61,098 bases of DNA from an uncultured Alphaproteobacteria bacterium (GTDB lineage: Bacteria > Pseudomonadota > Alphaproteobacteria > HIMB59 > GCA-002718135), in NCBI GenBank assembly GCA_902512325.1, contig CABXIT010000004.1, positions 1 through 61,098 of the forward strand, written 5' to 3'. The position numbers and the translations under genes were made by a program. A model generated the notes under the pieces. That model was not told the origin of the DNA and did not search any database. It was given only the letters and a program-made list of their open reading frames with translations. Below, one piece after another: positions 17,768 through 26,395 of this stretch (positions are counted from its first letter, which is position 1; each line of letters begins with the position of its first letter).

Positions 17768-18709
17768 ATGTGCGGAATTGCTGGAATAATTCACAAAGGA
17801 AAATCTACAAATGTAGGTGGAGAAATGCAAAAAATGCTTCAATCTCTTAAACACCGAGGACCGGACTCAACTGGTTATGCTTTATATGGAAATGGTGAGT
17901 CAAATAATTATATTTTAAGGTTTAAGGTTGGAGAAAATGTTAAAGAAGGTAGTTCTGCAGTCAAGGAGGATGAAAGTATCTATCAAGAAAGAATAGAACA
18001 GGTAAATAAAAAAATATCTACTTCAGGTGCTACTCTTCATAAAGAAGAGCAAATTACACCGTATTCTTATAGATATGTTATTTCTTATGATGGTGATTTA
18101 CTCGATTTAGCAAAACAAATTGAGTCAGTTGAAATGACAGAAATCTTATCTTTAGGTAAGTCACTTGAATTAATAAAAGATATCGGCGATGCTTCAGTTG
18201 TTGCAGATCAATATGATCTAGGTGATTTTGCCGGAACTCATGGCATTGGACATACAAGAATGGCAACTGAATCTGGTGTTGATATTCGTTCCGCTCATCC
18301 ATATTGGGCATATCCATTCAGCGATGTTTCTGTTGTACATAATGGTCAATTAACAAACTATTGGAACAATAGAAGAGCTCTTGAAAAAAAAGGTATGCGT
18401 TTTATGTCTACTTGTGATTCTGAACTAATCGCAGTTTATCTTGCAGATAAAATACGAAACGGAATTGAGTTAGAAGAATCAATGAGAGGATCCTTAGATG
18501 ATTTAGATGGAGTATTTACATATTTGGTAGCAACTAAAGATAAATTAGGTATGGCTAAAGATCATATGGCTGCTAAGCCAATGGTATTGTATGAAAGTGA
18601 TGACTTGGTTGCTTTAGCTTCAGAGGAAGTTGCAATAAGAACAGTTCTTCCTCAAGAGATTGATACATATGATCCATACGAAGGAGAGGTAAAAGTATGG
18701 CAAGCATAA
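17768..18709 (+). CDS. glxB: GlxB-like class II glutamine amidotransferase (divergent set)
   Basis: 313 residues. Met is followed directly by Cys (MCGIAGI), which becomes the catalytic N-terminal cysteine of the Ntn-hydrolase glutaminase. HRGPDSTGYAL and GIGHTRMATESG are the next conserved motifs, and VVHNGQLTN closes the glutamine site. It corresponds to the small glutaminase subunit of three-part glutamate-synthase-like enzymes (GlxB/MgsA). It is clearly diverged from the second copy at 21432, with an insertion around residues 55-100. It overlaps glxC by 13 bases. In this family the subunit releases ammonia, or transfers a gamma-glutamyl-amide nitrogen, to the FMN subunit. Confidence 0.85.
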   Translation: MCGIAGIIHKGKSTNVGGEMQKMLQSLKHRGPDSTGYALYGNGESNNYILRFKVGENVKEGSSAVKEDESIYQERIEQVNKKISTSGATLHKEEQITPYSYRYVISYDGDLLDLAKQIESVEMTEILSLGKSLELIKDIGDASVVADQYDLGDFAGTHGIGHTRMATESGVDIRSAHPYWAYPFSDVSVVHNGQLTNYWNNRRALEKKGMRFMSTCDSELIAVYLADKIRNGIELEESMRGSLDDLDGVFTYLVATKDKLGMAKDHMAAKPMVLYESDDLVALASEEVAIRTVLPQEIDTYDPYEGEVKVWQA

Positions 18710-19539
18710 AAAAACATAAATCTGCTGAAATGGGTCTTCATGATGAAGTTTTAACTGGTCGTACGCAACAAGTTTTTTTTAATCCAGAAGAAGGTGAAAA
18801 TTTTTTTTATCACGATTCATATAAAGTTGACTTTAATAAAAGAACAGAAATTGATGCAAATAATATAGAATGTATTGATATTAATCGAAAAATAAATGAA
18901 CTAATGGCTAAAGGCTATGGAACAATAGTCATAAAAAATCCTGGATCAAAACATAGTATAGGTGTTGGAATTTTAAACAAACTTAACTTGATTATAGAAG
19001 GCAGTCTTGGTTATTTTGGAATAGGCTCAGTTGATGGACCTGTTGTTAGAATATCTGGAAGAGTTGGCTGGTCTTGTGCTGAAAATATGATGGCTGGTAA
19101 AGTAGTTGTTGAAAAAAATGCTGGATCTTGCTTTGGAGCTGCAATTAGAGGTGGGGATTTAATTTGTAAAGGTAGTGTTGGTGCTAGATCAGGCATTGAT
19201 ATGAAAGGTGGCACTATTATAGTTGGTGGAGATGCCGGGGCGTTTACGGGATTTATGATGCAACGAGGAAGAATAGTTATTCTTGGAGATGTCGGTCCTA
19301 ATTTAGGTGACTCTCTTTATGATGGGACTATTTTTGTTGGCGGTTCAATTAAATCATTAGGCGCAGATGCGGTCGAAGCTGAGTTAACTGATTTAGATAT
19401 AGCTTGGTTAAAAAGAAAAATGAAAGTTGCTGAGATAGAAAAAAAAATTGATTATAAAAAAATTACAAAAATTGTTTCAGGAAAAAAATTATGGAACTAC
19501 GATAATTTAGAACCAACTGAGAGAAAAGGTGCAATTTAG
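18697..19539 (+). CDS. glxC: GlxC-like GXGXG-repeat subunit (divergent set)
   Basis: 280 residues of a right-handed beta-helix built from repeated G-x-G-x-x-G units (for example GGDLICKGSVGARSG and GGTIIVGGDAGAFTG), the same fold as the C-terminal domain of the glutamate synthase large subunit. It has an N-terminal extension of about 60 residues (HDEVLTGRTQQVFF) that the second copy at 22307 lacks. The GXGXG domain has a structural role, holding the glutaminase and FMN subunits together. It begins within the last codons of glxB and is followed by glxD 13 bases later, all on one transcript. Confidence 0.85.
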   Translation: MASIKKHKSAEMGLHDEVLTGRTQQVFFNPEEGENFFYHDSYKVDFNKRTEIDANNIECIDINRKINELMAKGYGTIVIKNPGSKHSIGVGILNKLNLIIEGSLGYFGIGSVDGPVVRISGRVGWSCAENMMAGKVVVEKNAGSCFGAAIRGGDLICKGSVGARSGIDMKGGTIIVGGDAGAFTGFMMQRGRIVILGDVGPNLGDSLYDGTIFVGGSIKSLGADAVEAELTDLDIAWLKRKMKVAEIEKKIDYKKITKIVSGKKLWNYDNLEPTERKGAI

Positions 19540-19552
19540 AAAGGATTGAATA

Positions 19553-20902
19553 ATGGCTAAAAAAAATAAAAAAAATACAGATAAAAGCTTATTAGGTCGT
19601 AATTCAATTTTTACGCCTGATGTTATAAACGACATTCATATTAAATCACAGTTAGGTCGTTACCGTATGCGTGGTATGGCTCTAATGAAAAAAATACCTC
19701 ATTGGGACGATTTAACCTTCTTACCAGGAACTCTTACTAGGTTTGTAATTGAAGGATATAGGGAGAAATGTGAAACAAAGACTGTAATTGGACCAAGATG
19801 TAAAAACCCAATTGAGTTAGATATTCCAGTTTATATCACATCTATGAGCTTTGGAGCATTATCTTATGAAGCAAAAACTGCACTTGCAAGAGGAGCAACG
19901 ATGGCTGGTAGTGCAACTTGCTCTGGTGAAGGAGGTATGATTCCTGATGAAAGACGATATTCACACAAGTGGTACTATCAATGTATTCAATCTAGATATG
20001 GCTTTAATCCACATCATGCTCAATTAGCAGATGGAATAGAGGTATTTATAGGTCAAGGTCAGAAAGTTGGAATGGGCGGCCACTTAATGGGTCAAAAGGT
20101 TACTGACCAAGTTGCTGAAATGAGATCTTTACCAGCTGGTATTGATCAGAGATCTCCAGCTAGGCATCCTGATTGGTTAGGACCAGATGACCTGGCATTA
20201 AAAGTACAGGAACTTAGAGAATTAACTGATAATCAAGTACCAATTCAGCTAAAACTTGGAGCAGCTAAAGTTTATGATGATGTTAGAATGGCAGCTAAAT
20301 GTGATCCAGATTCAATCTATTTGGATTGTATGGAAGGTTCAACTGGTGCAGGTCCTCATATTGCTGCAGCTAATACAGGTATTCCTGGCATAGCAGCTGT
20401 AAGAGAAGCAAGAAGAGCATTGGATGATGTAGGCAAATCAGGAGATGTTACTCTAATATTTGCAGGAGGTCTTAGAGATGGGGCTGATATGGCAAAAGCT
20501 TTAGCGCTAGGCGCTGATTGTATATCTGTTGGTACAGGCGCTTTAGTTTCACTTAATTGTAATAAAGATATTCCTGAAGCTGATTTTGAAAAAGAATTAG
20601 GAGTTGAGGCAGGTTATTGCTATCATTGTCATACTGGAAGATGTCCTGTTGGTGTTGCAACACAAGATCCTGAATTAAGAAAAAGATTAAATCCTGATGA
20701 TGCAGCTTTAAGAGTTTATAATTATTTACATGCTATGACACTAGAAGCTCAGCTTTTAGCTAGAGCATGCGGTAAAACAAATATCCATTCATTAGAGCCA
20801 GAAGATTTGGCTGCGCTAACTATGGAAGCTTCTGCTCTTGCAAAAGTACCACTTGCAGGGACAGATCATACTGTAGGTGTTGATAACTTCCATTCAATTT
20901 AG
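19553..20902 (+). CDS. glxD: GlxD-like FMN-binding glutamate synthase subunit with Fe-S cysteines (divergent set)
   Basis: 449 residues covering the FMN/2-oxoglutarate barrel of glutamate synthase. SMSFGALSYEAK, EGGMIPDERRY, GQGQKVGMGGHL, the FAGGLRDGADMAKALALGAD phosphate-binding segment and a C-terminal ARACGKTNIHSLEPEDL are all family motifs. Cys356, Cys359 and Cys364 (GYCYHCHTGRCPVG) reproduce the 3Fe-4S ligand motif of true glutamate synthases. The paralogue at 23004 has lost these residues. It probably reduces an imine intermediate to form an N-substituted or plain glutamate, with electrons arriving through the cluster. An unknown small basic protein follows 9 bases later. Confidence 0.87.
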   Translation: MAKKNKKNTDKSLLGRNSIFTPDVINDIHIKSQLGRYRMRGMALMKKIPHWDDLTFLPGTLTRFVIEGYREKCETKTVIGPRCKNPIELDIPVYITSMSFGALSYEAKTALARGATMAGSATCSGEGGMIPDERRYSHKWYYQCIQSRYGFNPHHAQLADGIEVFIGQGQKVGMGGHLMGQKVTDQVAEMRSLPAGIDQRSPARHPDWLGPDDLALKVQELRELTDNQVPIQLKLGAAKVYDDVRMAAKCDPDSIYLDCMEGSTGAGPHIAAANTGIPGIAAVREARRALDDVGKSGDVTLIFAGGLRDGADMAKALALGADCISVGTGALVSLNCNKDIPEADFEKELGVEAGYCYHCHTGRCPVGVATQDPELRKRLNPDDAALRVYNYLHAMTLEAQLLARACGKTNIHSLEPEDLAALTMEASALAKVPLAGTDHTVGVDNFHSI

Positions 20903-20911
20903 GAGATAAAT

Positions 20912-21328
20912 ATGGTTAAGAAAAAAAATAAAAAAACTATAAAAAAGAAAGTAAAATCTTCTAAGGGAAAAGATAAAGGTATTAAAACAGCTAGAGAAAA
21001 AATGATAGGTCAACATATTGGCTATCGTTATGATGTTAACTTATTACCTGATTATAATCGATTAACTCCTTTTTTAAAAAAATATATTGAGCACATGGGC
21101 TGGGATGATCTAAATTGGCTTGAAGATGTTCATATGGGTTATGAAAATGGAAAACCCGCTGTGTTTGACAGAAATATAAATGGATGGGTTACAACTCCAT
21201 CAAAATTAAAATTACCAAAAGATCAGCAAGATCGAGATATGATAGCAAGAGAATTATTAATTAAATTTCAAATGTCTTCAAACCACCCTCTTGTAGTATT
21301 AAAGAAAGCATATAAGAAATTTAATTAA
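20912..21328 (+). CDS. Small basic protein of unknown function in the Glx operon
   Basis: 138 residues that I do not recognise. The first 30 residues are almost all Lys/Arg with some Ser and Gly (KKKNKKTIKKKVKSSKGK), followed by a compact soluble region rich in aromatics (GYRYDVN, YIEHMGWDDLNWLED, NINGWVTTP) and a helical, basic C-terminus. There is no signal peptide or membrane segment. It lies 9 bases after glxD behind a good Shine-Dalgarno (AGGAG), so it is an operon member. It could be an accessory or assembly subunit of the GlxBCD complex or an electron-transfer adaptor, but no cysteines are present to bind a cluster. Function unknown. Confidence 0.8.
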   Translation: MVKKKNKKTIKKKVKSSKGKDKGIKTAREKMIGQHIGYRYDVNLLPDYNRLTPFLKKYIEHMGWDDLNWLEDVHMGYENGKPAVFDRNINGWVTTPSKLKLPKDQQDRDMIARELLIKFQMSSNHPLVVLKKAYKKFN

Positions 21329-21431
21329 ATTTTTTTTGTAATTCTTAATAGTAAAACTTAAATTGATATTTAACTCTTGCTTTTACAAAATAATATATAT
21401 TTATATATTTGGTTATTTAAATTTGTAATTT

Positions 21432-22319
21432 ATGTGTGGAATAGTTGGTTTATATTTAAAAAAGAAAACATTGCATAATAAGCTAGGTTTTTATCTTAGC
21501 GGCATGCTTGATAATATGTCATCAAGAGGGCCAGATTCTGCAGGTTTTGCAATATACAATAACAAAGAATCAAAAAAAAATTATAAATATTCTCTTTGCT
21601 TAAATAAAACATTATCAAGAGGATTTGAGCAAGATATTAAAAAAAATTTTAAAGATATAACAGTAAAAAATATTTCAGATCATATAGTTGTTTGTACTTC
21701 AGCCACACCTAAAAAATTTATTTCTTATATTCAAAGAAATTTTAGTGAAATTTCATTAGTAGGCTATGGAAGGTCAATTGAGATTTTTAAACAAGTTGGA
21801 AATCCAAAAGAAATTGTAAAAAAATTTAAGTTAGAAAAATTCTCAGGTTCACATGCTATTGGCCATACTAGAATGGCAACTGAAAGCGCAATAACAGTTG
21901 ATGGATCACATCCTTATTCGACTGGAGAGGATGAATGTTTAGTGCATAATGGGTCTTTATCTAATCATAATAATCTACGAAGACAATTAATCAAACAAGG
22001 TAAAAATTTTGATTCGTTAAATGATACTGAAGTAGCTGCAGGCTATATAAGTCAAAAATTATCAGAAAATAAATCCATGAAAAAAACTTTAACAGAATGT
22101 CTTACGGACTTAGATGGTTTTTATACTTTTATTGCAGGCACTAATAAAGGATTTGCTGTTTTAAGAGATGAAATAGCTTGCAAACCTGCTGTTATTGCAG
22201 AAAATAATGATTATGTTGCTGTAGCTTCTGAATTTCAAGCTATGGCGCATCTTCCATATGTTAACAAATCTAATATTTATGAACCAAAACCTGGAGTTGT
22301 ATACACATGGGGAAAATAG
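21432..22319 (+). CDS. mgsA: N-methylglutamate synthase subunit A (GlxB-like glutaminase)
   Basis: 295 residues. MCGIVGLYLKKK places the catalytic Cys at position 2. MSSRGPDSAGFAIY, AIGHTRMATESA, HPYSTG, LVHNGSLSNHNNLRR and DTEVAA match canonical GlxB/MgsA proteins closely. In the N-methylglutamate pathway this subunit uses the gamma-glutamyl group of gamma-glutamylmethylamide, releasing methylamine to the FMN subunit. It starts a second glx-type operon 103 bases after the first and overlaps mgsB by 13 bases. There is no obvious Shine-Dalgarno. Naming rests on similarity to the alphaproteobacterial sets next to type III glutamine synthetase, and such a gene is indeed nearby (24922). Confidence 0.83.
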   Translation: MCGIVGLYLKKKTLHNKLGFYLSGMLDNMSSRGPDSAGFAIYNNKESKKNYKYSLCLNKTLSRGFEQDIKKNFKDITVKNISDHIVVCTSATPKKFISYIQRNFSEISLVGYGRSIEIFKQVGNPKEIVKKFKLEKFSGSHAIGHTRMATESAITVDGSHPYSTGEDECLVHNGSLSNHNNLRRQLIKQGKNFDSLNDTEVAAGYISQKLSENKSMKKTLTECLTDLDGFYTFIAGTNKGFAVLRDEIACKPAVIAENNDYVAVASEFQAMAHLPYVNKSNIYEPKPGVVYTWGK

Positions 22320-23002
22320 AAGATTTAGATTTTAAAAAGAACAGTTTAAGAAAAATAAATAACTTTCTTCAAAATATTAATTATAAAAACAATAAAAGAG
22401 ATTTCATTTTAAAAAATCCAAAAGGTCTTCACGCTATATGCGCAGGCTTAACTGAAAACATATCAGTAAATATAAAAGGTCATGTAGGTTATTATTGTGG
22501 AGGAATGAATCAAAAAGCTCATATTACAATCAACGGTAATGCAGGAACTGGCTTAGGTGAAAATATGATGTCTGGCTTAATACATGTAAAAGGTAATACT
22601 TCACAGTCAACTGGTGCTACTGCACATGGAGGTACGATTATTGTAGACGGTGATGCTAGCTCACGCTGCGGTATTTCTATGAAAGGTATTGATATTATAA
22701 TTAAGGGGTCTGTAGGTCATATGTCAGGATTTATGGCCCAATCAGGAACATTACTTATTTGCGGAGATGCTGGCGAAGCACTTGGCGATAGTATTTATGA
22801 GACTGTAATTTATCTAGCCGGCAAACCAAAGAGTTTAGGAGTGGACTGTATTGAAAAAAAAATGAATAAAAAAGATATTAAAAAAATTGAAGATTTATTA
22901 AAAACTGGAAAGATAAAAAATCTTAAAGTAAATAATTTTAAAAAATTTGGATCTCAGAGAAAACTATACAATTTTAATATAGATAACATCTCTGATTATT
23001 AG
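22307..23002 (+). CDS. mgsB: N-methylglutamate synthase subunit B (GlxC-like GXGXG protein)
   Basis: 231 residues with the repeated glycine pattern of the glutamate-synthase GXGXG beta-helix (GHVGYYCGGMNQ, GNAGTGLGENMMSG, GDASSRCGISMKG, GSVGHMSGFMAQ). It is about 50 residues shorter than the paralogue at 18697, which carries an extra N-terminal segment. It is the scaffold subunit between glutaminase and FMN subunits. The C-terminal 40 residues are Lys-rich. The gene begins inside the 3' end of mgsA and ends one base before mgsC, so the three subunits are translated together. Confidence 0.83.
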   Translation: MGKIEDLDFKKNSLRKINNFLQNINYKNNKRDFILKNPKGLHAICAGLTENISVNIKGHVGYYCGGMNQKAHITINGNAGTGLGENMMSGLIHVKGNTSQSTGATAHGGTIIVDGDASSRCGISMKGIDIIIKGSVGHMSGFMAQSGTLLICGDAGEALGDSIYETVIYLAGKPKSLGVDCIEKKMNKKDIKKIEDLLKTGKIKNLKVNNFKKFGSQRKLYNFNIDNISDY

Positions 23003-23003
23003 T

Positions 23004-24335
23004 ATGGCAAAAAAGAATAAAAATATATTTACAACTCCACGTAAATCATGGACTTTTGATGATTATACAAATTCAGAAATAAGAAGAGCTGCAGCAACAG
23101 GTATCTATGATATTCGTGGTGGTGGTTCAAAAAGAAAATTACCACATTTTGATGACCTTCTTTTTTTAGGAGCCTCAATGTCTCGATACCCGCTTGAAGG
23201 GTATAGAGAAAAATGTTTAACTAATGTAGTTTTAGGAACACGTTTTGCAAAAAAACCTTTAGAACTTGATATTCCTATAACAATTGCAGGCATGAGTTTT
23301 GGAGCATTATCTGGCGCAGCTAAAGAAGCACTAGGTAGAGGTGCATCTATAGCTGGAACCTCTACCACAACTGGAGATGGGGGTATGACCAAAGAAGAAA
23401 GAGGTCAATCTAAAACACTTGTATATCAACTTCTCCCTTCCCGTTACGGAATGAATCCTGATGATTTGAGAAAAGCTGATGCTATTGAAGTTGTTATTGG
23501 TCAAGGAGCAAAACCTGGTGGCGGAGGCATGTTATTAGGTCAAAAAATTAGTGATCGTGTCGCAGAAATGAGAGATCTTCCCAAAGGTATTGATCAAAGA
23601 TCAGCATGCAGGCATCCTGATTGGACTGGACCTGATGATCTAGCTATAAAAATAACTGAACTAAGAGAAATAACACAATGGAAAGTTCCAATTTTTGTTA
23701 AAATTGCAGGAGCCAGACCTTACTATGACACTGCTTTGGCTATAAAAGCCGGAGCTGATGTAGTAGTACTTGATGGCATGCAAGGAGGTACAGCAGCAAC
23801 ACAAGAAGTTTTTATTGAAAATGTTGGACAACCTACATTAGCTTGCATACGTCCTGCAGTAGACGCTCTTCAAGATTTAAATATGCATCGAAAAGTGCAA
23901 CTCATTATATCTGGTGGCATTAGAAATGGAGCCGATGTATCAAAAGCACTTGCTCTAGGTGCTGATGCGGTCTCTATTGGATCAGCTGCTATGATTGCAA
24001 TTGGGGATAATGATCCTAAATGGGAGAAAGAATATAAAAAACTTGGAACAGTATCCGGAGCATATGACGATTGGCATGAAGGCAATGATCCAGCAGGTAT
24101 ATCTACTCAAGATAAAAACTTAATGAAAAGATTAGATCCAATTAAAGCAGGTAGAAAATTATCAAATTATTTAAAAGTGATGACTTTAGAGGCACAAACA
24201 ATAGCAAGAGCTTGCGGTAAAAATAATTTGCATAATTTAGAGCCTGAAGATCTATGCGCTTTAACTGTAGAATCTGCTGCTATGGCTCGAGTACCTTTGG
24301 CGGGCACGAATTGGGTACCAGGTTTAGATAAATAA
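23004..24335 (+). CDS. mgsC: N-methylglutamate synthase subunit C (GlxD-like FMN protein, no Fe-S motif)
   Basis: 443 residues of the glutamate-synthase FMN barrel (AGMSFGALSGAAK, GDGGMTKEERG, GQGAKPGGGGMLLGQK, ISGGIRNGADVSKALALGAD, ARACGKNNLHNLEPEDL). Where the first copy has C-x2-C-x4-C, this protein reads YDDWHEGNDPAG with aspartates at residues 355-356, so no 3Fe-4S cluster can form. That variant agrees with GlxD proteins of known glnT-glxBCD/NMG loci as I remember them. It would condense released methylamine with 2-oxoglutarate and reduce the imine to N-methylglutamate. It ends 25 bases before a convergent gene. Confidence 0.84.
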   Translation: MAKKNKNIFTTPRKSWTFDDYTNSEIRRAAATGIYDIRGGGSKRKLPHFDDLLFLGASMSRYPLEGYREKCLTNVVLGTRFAKKPLELDIPITIAGMSFGALSGAAKEALGRGASIAGTSTTTGDGGMTKEERGQSKTLVYQLLPSRYGMNPDDLRKADAIEVVIGQGAKPGGGGMLLGQKISDRVAEMRDLPKGIDQRSACRHPDWTGPDDLAIKITELREITQWKVPIFVKIAGARPYYDTALAIKAGADVVVLDGMQGGTAATQEVFIENVGQPTLACIRPAVDALQDLNMHRKVQLIISGGIRNGADVSKALALGADAVSIGSAAMIAIGDNDPKWEKEYKKLGTVSGAYDDWHEGNDPAGISTQDKNLMKRLDPIKAGRKLSNYLKVMTLEAQTIARACGKNNLHNLEPEDLCALTVESAAMARVPLAGTNWVPGLDK

Positions 24336-24360
24336 TTTTATAATTTATTATTATTTAAAT

Positions 24361-24906
24361 TTATATAAGTTTTTTTATTTCAGTTTTTATTGGGCTAAAG
24401 TGAAGTATTTCAATGTTTTCATTTAAATTAGGATTAAAGAAAAAGTTATGAAAAAAAGTATATTTCCATTTTGGATCATTTTTTTTTAATTTAGTAATAT
24501 TAACTGGAAAATAAAAACCAGTATCTCTTTCAAAGAATTGTGTAATTAATTTTTTTTTCTTAATAATTTTTTTATACAATTCTGAATTAACATCAAAAGT
24601 AGCGGTAAAAGAACCATCGAAGTTACCAGGGGTGTTATAATATTCTGAAGAAAGAAGTTTTACAATTTTATCAAACCTTATTTCAGGTTCATTAGTTTGC
24701 TTAATCATAAATTCAAACATTTTCGCTGTATCAGCGCAATTTTTTTCAAGTAATACTGATCTAATACTACACAGTTCTTTGTTTGAATTAATATCTGATA
24801 AATTAGCTACTGTCCCCTCAGATGGTTTCCCACTGAACATTCTGAAACTACGTTGTCGAATACTACATTGCCAAACAACAAAATCACTCCAACCAACCTT
24901 TGACAT
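24361..24906 (-). CDS. Unknown protein co-transcribed with gmaS
   Basis: 181 residues that I cannot assign to a named family. The N-terminus (GWSDFVVWQCSIRQRSFRM) looks conserved, with Trp and Cys residues, and the rest is a soluble alpha/beta mix without signal peptide or membrane helix. The stretch EYYNTPGNFDGSFTATF may be a core strand pair. It begins 15 bases after the gmaS stop on the same strand, and its reading frame is intact and fully open, so it is probably a real operon partner. A role in methylamine metabolism or in regulating the ligase is suggested by position only. Confidence 0.7.
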   Translation of the reverse strand: MSKVGWSDFVVWQCSIRQRSFRMFSGKPSEGTVANLSDINSNKELCSIRSVLLEKNCADTAKMFEFMIKQTNEPEIRFDKIVKLLSSEYYNTPGNFDGSFTATFDVNSELYKKIIKKKKLITQFFERDTGFYFPVNITKLKKNDPKWKYTFFHNFFFNPNLNENIEILHFSPIKTEIKKLI

Positions 24907-24921
24907 GTTTAATTTATAAAT

Positions 24922-26277
24922 TTAACAATCTAAAGTATTATCTCTTTCCCATTGAGTTATTATATTAGATTTGTTTGATTTTGATTTTTTAAAGCCAATT
25001 CTTTTTTCTTGAGACGAATTATACTTTTTAATCTCTCTATTTTTTAAAGTTATGTAGGAATTAATTACATCTTTGCCAAATGCTGACTTAAGTACTTTGC
25101 TTTTATTTAGATTATTTAATGCCTGATTTAAACTTAATGGTAATTTTTTTGCACCTTTAACTTTATGAGCTTCCTCATACATATTAACGTTTACAGGGTT
25201 GCCTGGATTACTTTTTTTATCTAAACCGTCTAATCCTGCAGCAATCATCCCAGCTTGTAATAAGTAAGGATTAGTTGCTCCATCCATTAATCTTAATTCA
25301 AATCTGCCTGAACCCGGGACACGTATCATATGAGTTCTATTATTCCCAGAATAGGTAATAGTGTTAGGAGACCAAGTGGCTCCAGAATCAGTAACAGGAG
25401 CGTTAATTCTTTTATAACTATTAATAGTTGGATTAAACCAAGCAGTTAACGCTTCAGCTGAATTCATAATTCCTCCCATAAAATGGTAAGCAGTTTTTGA
25501 TAAACCTAATTTATCTTTTTTATCTAAAAATAAATTTTTACCTTTTTTATTCCAGATTGATAAATGCGCATGACACCCATTTCCAGTTTTATCTATAAAT
25601 GGTTTTGGCATAAAGGTAGCTCTCAAACCTACCTTTTCTGCTAAAGTTCTCACCATAAATTTGAAAAAAACATGTCGATCAGCTGTTTGTAAACAATCTG
25701 CAAAATCCCAATTCATTTCAAATTGTCCGTTAGCATCTTCATGATCGTTTTGGTACGGCCCCCAACCAAGCATAATCATTGAATCACATATCCCTCTAAT
25801 TAAATCATACTGACGCATCAACGCAGATTGATCATAGCAAGGTTTATCTGCAATATCTTTTTGGTCTGCTATTGAATCACCATTTGGAGAAATTAAAAAA
25901 TATTCGCATTCAACACCACTTTTTAAGTGCATATTTTTTTTTGCTAATTTATTAATTTGATTGCGCAACATAATACGAGGAGAGGCATCTACTGGTTTAC
26001 CATCCATCCATAAATCTGCTGCTAACCAACCAACATCCATTTGCCATGGAAGTTGTATAAAGCTATTAGGATCAGGTATTGCCGCCATATCCGGGTCAGA
26101 TGGAGACATATCTAAGTATGTAGAAAAACCAGCAAATCCTGCACCTTCTTTTTGCATTTCTTTTATAGATTGAGCAGGTACTAATTTAGATCTAAGTACC
26201 CCAAAAAAATCTACATAACTTATTAAAAAATATTTTATTTTTTTCTTTTTTGCAATCTCCGCTAGATTTATAGCCAT
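24922..26277 (-). CDS. gmaS: Gamma-glutamylmethylamide synthetase (type III glutamine synthetase-like)
   Basis: 451 residues, closely patterned on type III glutamine synthetase/GmaS: KLVPAQSIKEMQKEGAGFAG, PDPNSFIQLPW, CYDQSALMRQYD, NDHEDANGQFEMNW, GNGCHAHLS, the NNRTHMIRVPGSGRFELRL arginine loop and the characteristic TQWERDNTLDC ending. It joins methylamine to glutamate with ATP, the first step of the N-methylglutamate pathway, and may also make glutamine. It is convergent with mgsABC rather than in the same operon, with the unknown 181-residue gene between. A GGAG Shine-Dalgarno lies just upstream. Glutamine synthetase (GlnT) is the alternative. The adjacent tmm, tdm and mgs genes favour GmaS. 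Confidence 0.8.
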   Translation of the reverse strand: MAINLAEIAKKKKIKYFLISYVDFFGVLRSKLVPAQSIKEMQKEGAGFAGFSTYLDMSPSDPDMAAIPDPNSFIQLPWQMDVGWLAADLWMDGKPVDASPRIMLRNQINKLAKKNMHLKSGVECEYFLISPNGDSIADQKDIADKPCYDQSALMRQYDLIRGICDSMIMLGWGPYQNDHEDANGQFEMNWDFADCLQTADRHVFFKFMVRTLAEKVGLRATFMPKPFIDKTGNGCHAHLSIWNKKGKNLFLDKKDKLGLSKTAYHFMGGIMNSAEALTAWFNPTINSYKRINAPVTDSGATWSPNTITYSGNNRTHMIRVPGSGRFELRLMDGATNPYLLQAGMIAAGLDGLDKKSNPGNPVNVNMYEEAHKVKGAKKLPLSLNQALNNLNKSKVLKSAFGKDVINSYITLKNREIKKYNSSQEKRIGFKKSKSNKSNIITQWERDNTLDC

Positions 26278-26395
26278 TTTATCTCCTTAAATATTTAAAT
26301 AACAGATTATTAAACCTCAAATAATAATTAATAAATACATTTTTTATAAAACATTTAATAACTATTCAACAATATTTTTTATTATAAAAATCAAA

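Noticed and set aside
21310-21330. AT palindrome and T-run at the end of the small basic protein gene as a terminator
   Set aside because: The palindrome is purely A/T with no room for a loop, so a stable hairpin is doubtful.
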